From Azospirillum sp. TSH64 (GTDB taxonomy: Bacteria; Pseudomonadota; Alphaproteobacteria; Azospirillales; Azospirillaceae), in assembly GCF_003116035.1 (NCBI RefSeq), contig NZ_LGQW01000002.1:78894-142893 (forward strand): DNA of 64,000 bases. The letters are read 5' to 3'. The notes beneath the pieces are model-generated. The model searched no databases. It was not told the origin of the DNA and saw only the letters and a program-made list of their open reading frames with translations. Position 1 is the first letter of the stretch; the number at the start of each line of letters is the position of its first letter. The translations under genes were made by a program, and so were the position numbers. Below are positions 17,812-26,809 of this stretch, piece by piece.

Positions 17812-19044
17812 ATGCACCCGCTCGCCCGCGTCTCGACGCTGCTGCTCTCCCTGACCGTCCTCACGGCTCTGGTCGCGGTCCTGCTGACGCCCCTGCCGGC
17901 CTTGGCCAAGCGCTCGGCGAAAAAGACTCCCCTGCCGGTCGCGGCGGAAATCCTGATGGACGCCGGCAGCGGCACGGTCCTGCAGGGGCGCAATGCCGAC
18001 ACCCTGACCTATCCGGCATCGCTGACGAAGATGATGACGCTGATGCTGACCTTCGAGGCGCTGGAACGCGGCACGCTGCGGCTGGACCAGAGCCTCGTGG
18101 TGTCGCAGCATGCCGCGTCGATGCCGCCGTCGCGGCTGTGGCTGGCCCCCGGCAGCACCATCACGGTGGAGCAGGCGATCCTGGCGCTGGTCACCCGCTC
18201 GGCCAACGACGTCGCGGTGGTGCTGGGGGAGGCGCTGGGCGGCAGCGAGACCGCCTTCGCCGCGAAGATGACCGCCCGTGCCCGGGCGATCGGCATGCGC
18301 CGCACGGTCTTCCGCAACGCGTCGGGCTTGCCCGACCGGCTACAGCGGACAACGGCGCGCGACATGGCGATCCTCTCCCGCGCGCTGATCCGCGGCCACG
18401 CCCGCCATTACGCCTATTTCCAGCGCCGCAGCTTCGACTGGCAGGGTGACACGGTCTATGGCCACAACCGCCTGATGGCGCGCTACCCCGGCATGGACGG
18501 CATCAAGACCGGCTACATCGCCGCTTCCGGCTTCAACCTCGCCGCCTCGGCGGTGCGGGACGGCCGCCGCCTGATCGCGGTGGTGATGGGCGGCCACAGC
18601 GCCAACTCCCGCGACGACCGGGTTGCCGACCTGCTGGATGCCGGCTTCAAACGCCCGACCAGCCCGGCCAAACCGGCGCCCGTGCAGCCGGATCTGCTGA
18701 TTACCAAGAACAGCGCTTCGATCGCCCAGCGCAGCACGGCGGTGAGCGTGGGCGCCCCGGTGGTGAAGCCGCCCCCCGCTGCGAAATCCACTGGTGGTCC
18801 CCCCATTGGCGGTCCCTGGTCCATCCAGGTCGGCGCCTTCGCCAGCCATGCCGCCGCACAGAGCAGCGCCCGCGCCACGGCCAAGCGCCTGGGCGCCCTT
18901 GCCGCCGGCACCAGCGCTGCGGTCGTGCGGTCCGGCGGTCTCTACAAGGCCCGGCTGACCGGCTTTGCCGCGACGAAGGCCGATGCGGCCTGCGCCGCCC
19001 TGAAGACGGCCGGGAAGGGCTGCTTCGCGCTTCAGGACCGGTGA
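17812..19044 (+). CDS. D-alanyl-D-alanine carboxypeptidase (S11, PBP5-like) with SPOR domain
   Basis: This periplasmic penicillin-binding enzyme trims the terminal D-Ala of peptidoglycan pentapeptides. It has a signal peptide (about 1-34, ending PALA-KRS), the S11 active-site motifs SLTK (Ser70, Lys73), SAN (130-132) and KTG (232-234), a Pro-rich linker, and a C-terminal SPOR domain (WSIQVGAFASHAAAQSSARATAKRL...AALKTAGKGCFAL, about 335-408) that binds denuded glycan at the septum. This is the common alphaproteobacterial DacC/SPOR architecture. It starts 14 bp after the kinase gene, so the two may be co-transcribed. Confidence 0.95.
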   Translation: MHPLARVSTLLLSLTVLTALVAVLLTPLPALAKRSAKKTPLPVAAEILMDAGSGTVLQGRNADTLTYPASLTKMMTLMLTFEALERGTLRLDQSLVVSQHAASMPPSRLWLAPGSTITVEQAILALVTRSANDVAVVLGEALGGSETAFAAKMTARARAIGMRRTVFRNASGLPDRLQRTTARDMAILSRALIRGHARHYAYFQRRSFDWQGDTVYGHNRLMARYPGMDGIKTGYIAASGFNLAASAVRDGRRLIAVVMGGHSANSRDDRVADLLDAGFKRPTSPAKPAPVQPDLLITKNSASIAQRSTAVSVGAPVVKPPPAAKSTGGPPIGGPWSIQVGAFASHAAAQSSARATAKRLGALAAGTSAAVVRSGGLYKARLTGFAATKADAACAALKTAGKGCFALQDR

Positions 19045-19112
19045 CGCGCCGCGGACGGCGTCTTTGGATTTCGCTTTGGATCGGGGGCCTGTTCTCGGCT
19101 ATGTAGGGGGCG

Positions 19113-20546
19113 ATGGCCACCCTCTCCGAAGCGACTCTTCTGGCGTTTGATCTGCACGCCGCAGGACGGTTTGCCGAGGCGGAAACCCTCTATGCCCGTG
19201 TGCTGGAGGCCGAGCCGGACTATCCGGACGCGCTTCATCTGTCCGGTATCCTGATGGGCCAGACCGGGCGCCTGGAGGAGGGACTGGCCCGGGTCGCCGG
19301 AGCCGTGGCCCGGCGACCGGACTCCGCGGAGTATCTCCTCAATTACGGCAATCTGCTGCGTGCCGCCGGCCGCACCGGGGACGCGATGCACGCCTACCGG
19401 CGGGCGCATGTCCTGGGCGCGCCGCAGGCTGCCGAGCTGCTGTCCGGCCTGCTGCTGGATCATGGCGCACGTTGCCTGGACGGCCGCGATCCGACCGCCA
19501 CCGAGGCGGCCTTCGCCGAGGCGTCGCGTTTGCGTCCCGGCGATCTCCGCATCCGCACCGGGCTGGCGGATGCCCGCTTCGACCGGCAGGACTGGGAGGC
19601 CGCCTTGGCGGCTTACCGCGCCGTCCTGGCGCTGTCCCCGTCCTCGCACCTCGTCTGGTACAATTCCGGGGTCGCCGCCTGCAATGCCGGGCGGATGGCG
19701 GAGGCGGCGACCGCCTTCCGGTGTGCCGGGACCCTCGTCCCCGATCATCTGGATACGCAGGAATACCTCGTCGCGACGCTTTTCCACTGCGGGCGGATGG
19801 CGGAGGCGGCAAGCGAAGCCTGTGCGGTCCTGACGCGGAAGGCGAAAGCGGCGCGGAAGGGGCGGCAGGGCGTCGGAGTGGCGCCGGTTCCCGCAGCTTC
19901 GCAGGACGGCCGGACGCGGCGGATCATCAGTTTCAGCCTGTGGGGCTCCGCATCCCTGTACATGCAGGGCGCGCTGGAGAATGTCCGGCTTGCGGCCGAG
20001 TTCTATCCGGGCTGGACCTGCCGCATCCACCATGACGAGTCCGTGCCGGCATCCGTTCTCGGCGAGCTGGCCGCGGCGGGGGCGGAACTGGTCGCCATGG
20101 ACGCGGGCAGCGGACCGGTGCGCGGCCTGTTCTGGCGCTTCCTCGTCTCCGACGATCCGACGGTCAGCCATTTCCTGTGCCGCGACGCCGATTCCCGTTT
20201 GAACAGCCGGGAGCGGGCCGCAGTGGATGCCTGGCTGGCCTCCGGCCTCCCCTTCCATGTCATGCGCGACCACATCATGCACACCGATCTGATGCTGGCC
20301 GGCATGTGGGGCGGGCGGGCCGGCATTCTGCCGCCGATGGCTCCTCTGGCGGAGGTTGCCGCCCGCGCCGAAGACGGACGCTTGCGGGACCAGCGCTTCC
20401 TTGGCCGGGTCGTCTGGCCGCTGATTGAGGGCTGCTGCCTCGTGCATGACAGCGCCCATGACGGCCATGGGCTGCCCTTTCCCGATGTGCCGATCGATGC
20501 GCGCTTCCGCTTCACCCATGTGGGGGCTTGCCTGAAGGACACCTGA
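19113..20546 (+). CDS. TPR protein with C-terminal glycosyltransferase-like domain
   Basis: This 477-aa cytoplasmic protein has about seven tetratricopeptide repeats in the first 260 residues (AFDLHAAGRFAEAETLYARVLEAEPDYPDALHLSG and so on). A C-terminal domain of about 215 residues starts at RRIISFSLWGSASLYMQGALENVRLAAEFYPGWTCRIHHD, with a DAD motif (FLCRDADSR) and HVMRDHIMHTDLMLAGMWGG. This C-terminal block looks like a nucleotide-sugar-binding transferase domain, but the activity is a guess. Similar TPR-transferase fusions cluster at 54-64 kb. The start is ATG 19113, after TAGGGGGCG. Confidence 0.75.
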   Translation: MATLSEATLLAFDLHAAGRFAEAETLYARVLEAEPDYPDALHLSGILMGQTGRLEEGLARVAGAVARRPDSAEYLLNYGNLLRAAGRTGDAMHAYRRAHVLGAPQAAELLSGLLLDHGARCLDGRDPTATEAAFAEASRLRPGDLRIRTGLADARFDRQDWEAALAAYRAVLALSPSSHLVWYNSGVAACNAGRMAEAATAFRCAGTLVPDHLDTQEYLVATLFHCGRMAEAASEACAVLTRKAKAARKGRQGVGVAPVPAASQDGRTRRIISFSLWGSASLYMQGALENVRLAAEFYPGWTCRIHHDESVPASVLGELAAAGAELVAMDAGSGPVRGLFWRFLVSDDPTVSHFLCRDADSRLNSRERAAVDAWLASGLPFHVMRDHIMHTDLMLAGMWGGRAGILPPMAPLAEVAARAEDGRLRDQRFLGRVVWPLIEGCCLVHDSAHDGHGLPFPDVPIDARFRFTHVGACLKDT

Positions 20547-20573
20547 CGCCGGTGTGCGATCTCGGCACCCGGC

Positions 20574-22823
20574 TCAGCACCCGATACCGGCGCGGGAGTC
20601 CTGCAATGCCGTCATGATGTGCCCGATCAGGGCCGATGGCGGAATGGGCTTGGACAAGATGCGGATGCCGGGCTCGCGCCCCAGATCCTGCAGCACCGCC
20701 TTTTCGGCATAGCCGGTGACGATCAGGACCGGCAGGCCGGGGCGGTGACGACGGACGAGGCGGGTCAGGTCGGCGCCGGTCATGCCGGGCATGGCGAAGT
20801 CGGTGACCAGCACGCCGATGCCCTCGTCCGCTTCCAGCAAAGCCAGGGCCTCCTCGCCGCCGGCGGCCTCCGACACCATGAGGCCGGCCTCGTCCAGCGC
20901 CGCGGCATTCGCCATGCGGACCAGGGCGTCGTCCTCGACCAGCAGGATGCGAAGGGCGGCGGACGGCACGGGCAGGGGGGCGGTTCCGGTGGAGGCCGCC
21001 GGGCCGCCGGTCGCATCCACCCTGCTTCCCGGCCTGATTTCTGGCCTGGCTTCTGCTGGGCTTTCCACCGGAGCGTGGGGCAGGTACAGCGTCACCGCGG
21101 TGCCCAGGCCGGGATGGCTTTCCAGCCGGATGCCGCCGCCTGACTGGGCGGTCAGGCCATGCACCATGCTCAGCCCCAGCCCGCTGCCCTGCCCGACCGG
21201 CTTGGTGGTGAAGAAGGGTTCGCAGGCCCGCGCCAGAATGTCGGGCGGCATGCCCGACCCGCTGTCGCGCACGGTCACGGCGACATAGCCGCCGGGCGTG
21301 AGGGCGGGGGAAGCCTCCTCGCACGCCATCCCAACCGGCAGGCTGGTGACGGTAATGGTCAGGGTGCCGCCGTCCGGCATGGCGTCGCGGGCGTTGATGG
21401 CGAGGTTCAGCAGGGCGATGTCGAACTGGTGGGGATCGACCAGCGCCGGCGGCACATCGGCGTCGCGGTCGATGCGGATGCGGATGGCGCCGCCCAGCGT
21501 GCGTTCCAGCAGCGTCGCCATCCCCGCCACCTGGGTGCCGAGATCGACCGGCGCCGGGGCCAGCCGCTGACGGCGGGCGAAGGCCAGCAGATGCTGGGTC
21601 AGGGTGGCGCCGCGGTCGACCGCCTGGCTTGCGATCTCCAGCGCCCGGCGGCTCTCCGCCCCGCGCAGTTCGCCGCCGGCCTCCAACATGTGCAGGCTGG
21701 AGCGCACCGCCTGGAGCAGATTGTTGAAGTCGTGGGCGACGCCGCCGGTCAGCTGGCCCAACGCCTCCATCTTCTGCAATTGGCGGACATGCTCCTCCGC
21801 CTCGTCGCGGGCCTCCACCGCCTGCCGCCGCTCGCCGAGCGCGCGGTTGGCGGTCTCGTAGGCCAGGAACTGGCGGGCCATCGCCCACAGCATCAGGGCG
21901 AGCGCCACCGCGCTGACCAGCCCGGCGGCGGCGATGACGACCGCCTGACTCTCCCAGCGCGCCAGAATTTCCCCGCGCGTCCGGCTGACCGCGACGACCA
22001 GCGGGTAGTTGCGCAACTGCTGGACTGACAGGATGCGCTCCTCGCCGTCGATCGAACTTTTCAGGGTGGTCGCGGCGATGCCGGACTGGGAGAGCTGACT
22101 GTCGATGATCGGTTCGGTGGCGACGGTTCCGATCCTGTCCGGTGTTGGCGGGAAGCGCGCCAGCAGCATGCCGTCGCGCCACCACAGGCTGAAGCCGCTG
22201 CCCGGCGTCACATGAAGGCTGCGGTAGAACTGCTCGAAATAGGACAGGCGGATGACCCCGACGACCAGCCCGGCCAGCCCGCCGTCCGGGGCGTTCACGC
22301 GCCGCGCGATGTAGAGCGTCCAGTCCCGGGTGACCAGGCTCTGCGTCGGCCGGCTGAGGTAGGCGCGTCCCGGATCGGCATCCTTGAGCGCCAGATAATA
22401 GTCGCGCCGGGACAGGTCGAGCGCCGGGGCCGGGAACCGGCGGGTGAAATTGACCAGGGTGCCGTCGGCGGCGATCAGGCTCAGCGCCTCCATCTGCGGC
22501 AGGCCGGACGCCTTGGCCTTCAGGATTTCATGAACCTGCCGGTCCGTCCGCAGCCGGCTGAAGGCTTCGGCGCTGCGCCGGTTCTCAAGCGGGATTTGGT
22601 CGGCGATCCCGCTGACGGTCAGGTCGATCCCTTCGATGGTGCGCGCCGTCTGCTCGGCCAGCGAGGCGTTGAGCGTGCGCAGGCCCAGCATCGCCTCGGT
22701 CACCGTCTCGCCATGCAGCCGGTCCAGGACCATCGCCGTGCCGCCGCACAGAACCGCCAGCAGGCCGATGCCGAGCGCCCCGATGCGCTGGAGCGGGCGG
22801 CTTTCCTTCAGGAGCCGCAGCAT
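20574..22823 (-). CDS. Membrane hybrid histidine kinase with Cache-type periplasmic sensor
   Basis: This 749-aa sensor kinase has a first membrane helix (about 12-32, [18 protein letters not shown]), a roughly 240-residue periplasmic domain with double-Cache character ([35 protein letters not shown]), a second helix ([21 protein letters not shown]), a coiled coil, HisKA ([16 protein letters not shown]), HATPase ([32 protein letters not shown]) and a C-terminal receiver with acceptor Asp in [12 protein letters not shown] preferred ATG 22823, which starts just before the first helix; a longer form from 22961 is possible. Dicarboxylate or other small-molecule sensing is typical of such domains, but no ligand can be inferred. 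Confidence 0.92.
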   Translation of the reverse strand: MLRLLKESRPLQRIGALGIGLLAVLCGGTAMVLDRLHGETVTEAMLGLRTLNASLAEQTARTIEGIDLTVSGIADQIPLENRRSAEAFSRLRTDRQVHEILKAKASGLPQMEALSLIAADGTLVNFTRRFPAPALDLSRRDYYLALKDADPGRAYLSRPTQSLVTRDWTLYIARRVNAPDGGLAGLVVGVIRLSYFEQFYRSLHVTPGSGFSLWWRDGMLLARFPPTPDRIGTVATEPIIDSQLSQSGIAATTLKSSIDGEERILSVQQLRNYPLVVAVSRTRGEILARWESQAVVIAAAGLVSAVALALMLWAMARQFLAYETANRALGERRQAVEARDEAEEHVRQLQKMEALGQLTGGVAHDFNNLLQAVRSSLHMLEAGGELRGAESRRALEIASQAVDRGATLTQHLLAFARRQRLAPAPVDLGTQVAGMATLLERTLGGAIRIRIDRDADVPPALVDPHQFDIALLNLAINARDAMPDGGTLTITVTSLPVGMACEEASPALTPGGYVAVTVRDSGSGMPPDILARACEPFFTTKPVGQGSGLGLSMVHGLTAQSGGGIRLESHPGLGTAVTLYLPHAPVESPAEARPEIRPGSRVDATGGPAASTGTAPLPVPSAALRILLVEDDALVRMANAAALDEAGLMVSEAAGGEEALALLEADEGIGVLVTDFAMPGMTGADLTRLVRRHRPGLPVLIVTGYAEKAVLQDLGREPGIRILSKPIPPSALIGHIMTALQDSRAGIGC

Positions 22824-23093
22824 GACGCCCGCTTCCGGTCCGCCTTTGCCGCCGCTCCCCCACTCATGCTTGAGCCTGCTCCCTTTATCGTCGCCATGCG
22901 ATCCGATCCCCCTTGCAGGCCACCTTGTGGCGCCTGCCGGAGTTACGGAAGGTTTCGACACTGCATGAGCTTGACTATAAACCCCGTGGCCCCCTGGGCA
23001 ACCGGTTCCAGGTCATAGGGTGCCTCCGCCCGCTACGGTGCTTCGCCCAGGCCAAGGTTTTCAGCGCAGTCAGGGTTTCAGTGCCGGCAAACT

Positions 23094-23549
23094 TCAATGC
23101 CGGTCATGCAGGCAGTGGGTGTGGTCGGCCAGCACCTCGATCACGTGGCAGCTGCGCACCTGATCCTGGGCGCAGCCCTCCACCATCCGCCGCACCTCGT
23201 CGCGCAGGGCTTCCAGCCGGGCGATCCGGGACTCGATCTCGGCCAGATGGGTGCGGGCCAGCAGGTCGGCGTCCCGGCAGGGCTGGCCCGGATCATCGGC
23301 CATGGCCAGCAGTTGGCGGATCGCCTCCACCTCGAACCCCAGCTCACGGGCATGGCGGATGAAGCGCAGGCGGCGGACCGACCCGCCGTCGTAAGTGCGC
23401 CGGTTGCTGTCGGTGCGCGGCGCTTCCGGCAGCAGGCCGATGCTCTCGTAATAGCGGATGGTCGGGATCTTCACGCCGGTCTGCTTGGCGAGCGCCCCGA
23501 TGGTCAGGGGGGATGGCGGGGTGGCGGGCAGGCTGGACATGGTCGGCAT
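23094..23549 (-). CDS. MerR-family metal-responsive regulator (ZntR/CadR-like)
   Basis: This 151-aa activator bends the long-spacer promoter of its divergent target on metal binding. The N-terminal winged HTH is LTIGALAKQTGVKIPTIRYYESIGLLPEAPRTDSNRRTYDG, followed by FIRHARELGFEVEAIRQLLAM, the dimer helix, and a metal-binding C-terminus with Cys in PGQPCRDADLL and in EGCAQDQVRSCHVIEVLADHTHCLHDRH, the ZntR/CadR/PbrR arrangement rather than CueR's. Either ATG 23549 or 23540 could be the start. It is divergent from the P-type ATPase, and the shared spacer holds its operator. Confidence 0.92.
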   Translation of the reverse strand: MPTMSSLPATPPSPLTIGALAKQTGVKIPTIRYYESIGLLPEAPRTDSNRRTYDGGSVRRLRFIRHARELGFEVEAIRQLLAMADDPGQPCRDADLLARTHLAEIESRIARLEALRDEVRRMVEGCAQDQVRSCHVIEVLADHTHCLHDRH

Positions 23550-23556
23550 TTCCCTC

Positions 23557-23587
23557 TTGATCCTCCAGTCACTGGAGGATCTAGGCT
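23557..23587 (+). promoter_or_regulatory. MerR-type promoter/operator of the zntA-like gene
   Basis: The -35 box TTGATC (23557-23562) and -10 box TAGGCT (23582-23587) are separated by exactly 19 bp, the over-long spacer diagnostic of MerR-activated promoters. The spacer is filled by an inverted repeat, CCTCCAGT/ACTGGAGG (23562-23577). It faces the ATPase gene, whose ATG is 45 bp downstream, and lies immediately upstream of the divergent merR gene. Confidence 0.9.
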
Positions 23588-23631
23588 TTGGAAGAGCTGC
23601 CGGCAACGGCCATGATCGAGGAGCGTCTTCC

Positions 23632-25914
23632 ATGCACGGACCGATTTCCGATTCCTTTCCCGATCCTCCGGCCGGGACGCAGGCCGCTACCGCCCTGCGC
23701 ACCAGCCGCTACCGGGTGTCCGGCATGGACTGCGGCTCCTGCGCCGCCAAGATCGAGACGGCGCTGCGCCGGGTGCCGGGGATCCATGAGGTGCGGGTGT
23801 CGGTGCCCGCCGGGACGGTGACCGTCTCGCATGAGAACATGCTGGGCGCCGATGCGGTGGTCCGTCCACTGACGGCGCTTGGTTACGGCGCCACCCCTGC
23901 CGATCCGGTGGTGGAGGCCGGACCGTCAAGCCGCGGCGGGGGCTGCTGCGGGGCCGAGGCCCAGCCGCATTCTCACGCTCACTCCCATGATCATTCCCAT
24001 GGGCCCTCCCACAGCCATTCCCACAACCATTCCCATGGCCACGACGATGCGTCCGAAGCGCCCTGGTGGCGGGGACGCAAGGCTCGGCTGACCCTGGCGG
24101 CCGGCGCGGCCCTGGCCGCCGCGACGGCGCTGGGACTGCTGGTGCCGGCGGCGGAGCCCTGGGCCTTCCCGCTGGCGCTGCTGGTCGGGCTGGTTCCGGT
24201 CGCCCGCCGCGCCCTGGCGGCGGCACGGGCCGGAACGCCCTTCTCCATCGAGATGCTGATGACGGTCGCCGCCATCGGCGCGCTGCTGATCGGTGCGGTG
24301 GAGGAGGCGGCGACGGTCCTGGTCCTCTTCCTGGTCGGCGAATTGCTGGAGGGGGTGGCGGCCGGCCGGGCGCGGGCCGGCATCCGCGGCCTGACCGCGC
24401 TGGTTCCCGACACGGCCTTGCTGGAGCAGGACGGCGCCGCCCCGCACTCCGTTCCCGCCGCCGGGCTGGCGGTGGGCTCGGTCATCCTGGTGCGGCCGGG
24501 CGACCGGGTGGCGGCCGACGGTGTCGTGCTGTCCGGCCGCAGCGCGGTCGACGAATCCCCCGTCACCGGCGAAAGCGTGCCGAAGCCGAAGGCCGAAGGC
24601 GACGAGGTCTTTGCCGGCACCATCAACGCCGACGGCGTGTTGCGCGTCCGCGTCACCGCGGCGGCGCGCGACAACACCATCGCCCGCATCGTCCGGCTGG
24701 TGGAGGAGGCGCAGGCGAGCAAGGCCCCGACCGAGCGGCTGATCGACCGCTTCGCCCGCGTCTACACGCCGGGCATCGTCGGGGTGGCGGCGCTGGTCGC
24801 CGTGGTACCGCCGCTGCTTTTCGACGGCGACTGGACGGAGTGGATCTACCGCGCCCTGGCGGTGCTGCTGATCGGCTGCCCCTGCGCGTTGGTGATCTCC
24901 ACACCGGCGGCCATCGCCGCCGGCCTGTCGAGTGGCGCCCGGCGCGGGCTGCTGCTGAAGGGCGGCGCCGTGCTGGAGGCGTTGAGCCGCATCACCACCG
25001 TCGCCTTCGACAAGACCGGCACCCTGACGGAGGGCAAGCCGCGCGTCACCGACCTGATCCCCTTGCAGGGCAGCGAGACGGAACTGCTGGCCGATGCCGC
25101 GGCGCTGGAGGCCGGGTCGAGCCATCCGCTGGCCCGTGCCATCCTGGCCGCGGCGGCCGAACGCGGCATCGCCCCGCCAGCGGCAGGCGAGGTCACCGCC
25201 CTTCCTGGTGCCGGCCTGACCGGCAAAGTGGATGGCCGCCTGCTGGCCCTGCTGTCGCCCCAGGCTGCGGCATCGTCGCTGGGTGCGGCACCGGCGGACC
25301 AGGCCGCCGCCTTCGCCGAGGCGGGCAAGACGGTCTCGGTCCTGCTGGTCGACGGTATCCCCGCCGGACTGATCGCCATGCGCGACGAGCCGCGCCCCGA
25401 TGCCCGCAGCGGGATCGAGGCGCTGGAGCGCGCCGGCATCCGCTCGCTGATGGTGACCGGCGACAATGCCCGCACCGCCGGGGCGGTCGCCGGGATGCTG
25501 GGGATGCCGGCGCATGCCGAACTGCTGCCGGACGACAAGCTGCGCATCGTCCGCGATCTCCAGGCCCGAGGGCAGCGGGTGGCGAAGGTCGGCGACGGCA
25601 TCAACGACGCCCCGGCGCTCGCCGCCGCCGATGTCGGCATCGCGATGGGCGGCGGCACCGACGTGGCGCTGGAGACGGCCGACGCCGCCATCCTGCACGG
25701 CCGGGTCGGCGACGTGGCCGCCATGGTGGCGCTGTCCCGCCGCACCATGGCCAATATACGTCAAAACATCGCACTGGCCCTGGGCTTGAAGGCGGTCTTC
25801 CTGCTCACCACCGTGCTTGGTGTCACCGGGCTGTGGCCCGCGATCCTGGCGGACACCGGTGCCACCGTGCTGGTCACCGCCAACGCCCTGCGCCTTCTGT
25901 CCGTCCGCCCGTGA
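23632..25914 (+). CDS. zntA: Zn(II)/Cd(II)/Pb(II)-translocating P1B-type ATPase
   Basis: This 760-aa inner-membrane pump exports soft divalent metals at the cost of ATP. Visible are an N-terminal heavy-metal-associated domain with GMDCGSC (about 31-37), a His-rich linker (about 113-139, alternating HS/HD pairs), eight membrane segments, the actuator motif TGES, the transmembrane CPC motif (about 416-418), phosphorylation site DKTGT (Asp about 460), and GDGINDAPAL. The HMA plus CPC combination and the MerR/ZntR-type regulator indicate Zn/Cd/Pb rather than Cu. The start is ATG 23632 with GAGGAG about 8 bp upstream. It leads an operon with the DUF411 gene. Confidence 0.95.
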   Translation: MHGPISDSFPDPPAGTQAATALRTSRYRVSGMDCGSCAAKIETALRRVPGIHEVRVSVPAGTVTVSHENMLGADAVVRPLTALGYGATPADPVVEAGPSSRGGGCCGAEAQPHSHAHSHDHSHGPSHSHSHNHSHGHDDASEAPWWRGRKARLTLAAGAALAAATALGLLVPAAEPWAFPLALLVGLVPVARRALAAARAGTPFSIEMLMTVAAIGALLIGAVEEAATVLVLFLVGELLEGVAAGRARAGIRGLTALVPDTALLEQDGAAPHSVPAAGLAVGSVILVRPGDRVAADGVVLSGRSAVDESPVTGESVPKPKAEGDEVFAGTINADGVLRVRVTAAARDNTIARIVRLVEEAQASKAPTERLIDRFARVYTPGIVGVAALVAVVPPLLFDGDWTEWIYRALAVLLIGCPCALVISTPAAIAAGLSSGARRGLLLKGGAVLEALSRITTVAFDKTGTLTEGKPRVTDLIPLQGSETELLADAAALEAGSSHPLARAILAAAAERGIAPPAAGEVTALPGAGLTGKVDGRLLALLSPQAAASSLGAAPADQAAAFAEAGKTVSVLLVDGIPAGLIAMRDEPRPDARSGIEALERAGIRSLMVTGDNARTAGAVAGMLGMPAHAELLPDDKLRIVRDLQARGQRVAKVGDGINDAPALAAADVGIAMGGGTDVALETADAAILHGRVGDVAAMVALSRRTMANIRQNIALALGLKAVFLLTTVLGVTGLWPAILADTGATVLVTANALRLLSVRP

Positions 25915-25954
25915 GCGTGATGGACAATACATTGATTCTATTAGGAGAAATTCT

Positions 25955-26434
25955 ATGAACATGACACGGCGGACGATGATGCAGGGGGCGGCGCTCGCCG
26001 TCCTGGCGCTCGGCCTCGGGTCCGTGGGGCTGCCGGGCATGGTCCGCGCCGCCGTGCCCGCCGGCAACGCGGCGGTGGAGGTCTGGAAGGCGGCGAGCTG
26101 CGAATGCTGCGAAGGCTGGGTGCGGCACATGCGCGCGGCCGGCTTCGACGTCACCGTCCATGTCGTCGACGACGTGACGCCGATGAAGCGGATGGCCGGC
26201 GTGCCGGACGATCTCGCCTCCTGCCACACGGCGCGGGTCGGTGGCTATGTGCTGGAAGGCCATGTGCCGGCCGAGGACGTAACGCGGCTGCTGGCCGAAC
26301 GGCCGCAGGCCCGCGGGCTGGCGGTCCCCGGCATGCCGCAGGACGCCCCCGGCATGGATATGGCCAGCGGCCAGCCCTATCAGGTCATGCTGTTCGGCGC
26401 CGCCGGCGGCCCGCAGGTCTTCGCCCGCCACTGA
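25955..26434 (+). CDS. DUF411 metal-binding protein with Tat-like signal
   Basis: This 159-aa exported protein starts with a probable twin-arginine signal (TRRTMMQGAALAVLALGLGS, ending near 33). The DUF411 core follows: VEVWKAASCECCEGWVRHMRAAGFDV, with a CxCC motif, DLASCHTARVGGYVLEGHVPAEDV and VPGMPQDAPGMDM. The family is found in metal-resistance clusters and is thought to bind or traffic metal (often copper) in the periplasm; a role is not proven. It lies 40 bp after the ATPase, with AGGAGA before the ATG, and is followed by a strong terminator, closing the two-gene operon. Confidence 0.9.
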   Translation: MNMTRRTMMQGAALAVLALGLGSVGLPGMVRAAVPAGNAAVEVWKAASCECCEGWVRHMRAAGFDVTVHVVDDVTPMKRMAGVPDDLASCHTARVGGYVLEGHVPAEDVTRLLAERPQARGLAVPGMPQDAPGMDMASGQPYQVMLFGAAGGPQVFARH

Positions 26435-26438
26435 CCTC

Positions 26439-26485
26439 CTTGCCGGACCGGGATGGCGGCCCAAGCGCCATCCCGGTCCGGCAAG
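26439..26485 (+). terminator. Strong hairpin ending the zntA-DUF411 operon
   Basis: A perfect 20-bp stem, left arm 26439-26458 (starts CTTGCCGGACC) and right arm 26466-26485 (ends GGTCCGGCAAG), has a 7-nt loop and is followed by CCTTGTCTTT. It begins 5 bp after the DUF411 stop codon. It insulates this operon from the dmeR promoter, whose -35 starts 9 bp downstream. Confidence 0.85.
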
Positions 26486-26493
26486 CCTTGTCT

Positions 26494-26523
26494 TTGACTC
26501 TATCCCCTCCGGGGGGATAGGAT
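26494..26523 (+). promoter_or_regulatory. Promoter with overlapping CsoR/RcnR-family operator
   Basis: The -35 box TTGACT (26494-26499) and a -10 box TAGGAT (26518-26523) are 18 bp apart. The space between is a G/C-tract inverted repeat, CTATCCCC...GGGGATAG (26500-26520), of the kind bound by CsoR/RcnR/DmeR repressors. Repression would come from direct occlusion of the promoter. The expected transcription start is about 26529-26531, at the ATG of the gene itself. Confidence 0.85.
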
Positions 26524-26529
26524 CGGGGC

Positions 26530-26799
26530 ATGAGCAAGCACCATTCCCATCCCGACATCGTCAAGCGCCTGAAGCGCGCCGACGGTCACCTGCGCGGCAT
26601 CATCGAGATGATCGAGGCCGAACGCCCCTGTCTGGACATCGCGCAGCAGCTCCACGCGGTGGAAAGCGCCGTGCGCGAGGCCAAGAAGCTGCTGATCCAC
26701 GACCATCTCGACCATTGCCTGGACGCCGCGGTCGATGCCGGACCGGAGGAGTCCCGCCGCTCCATCGCCGAGTTCAAGGCGATCACCAAATACCTCTGA
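26530..26799 (+). CDS. dmeR: DmeR-like Ni/Co-sensing repressor (CsoR/RcnR family)
   Basis: This 89-aa all-helical repressor releases its operator on binding Ni(II) or Co(II). The sequence MSKHHSHPDIVKRLKRADGH...RPCLDIAQQLHAVESAV..IHDHLDHCL carries the family's metal ligands: N-terminal His residues, Cys34, and the HDHLDHCL block (His57, His59, His62). It strongly resembles DmeR of rhizobia. The gene sits directly on a matching operator and precedes an RcnA-like exporter by 10 bp. The symbol is by resemblance; RcnR-like function is equally possible. Confidence 0.88.
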   Translation: MSKHHSHPDIVKRLKRADGHLRGIIEMIEAERPCLDIAQQLHAVESAVREAKKLLIHDHLDHCLDAAVDAGPEESRRSIAEFKAITKYL

Positions 26800-26809
26800 G
26801 GGGGCTGGA

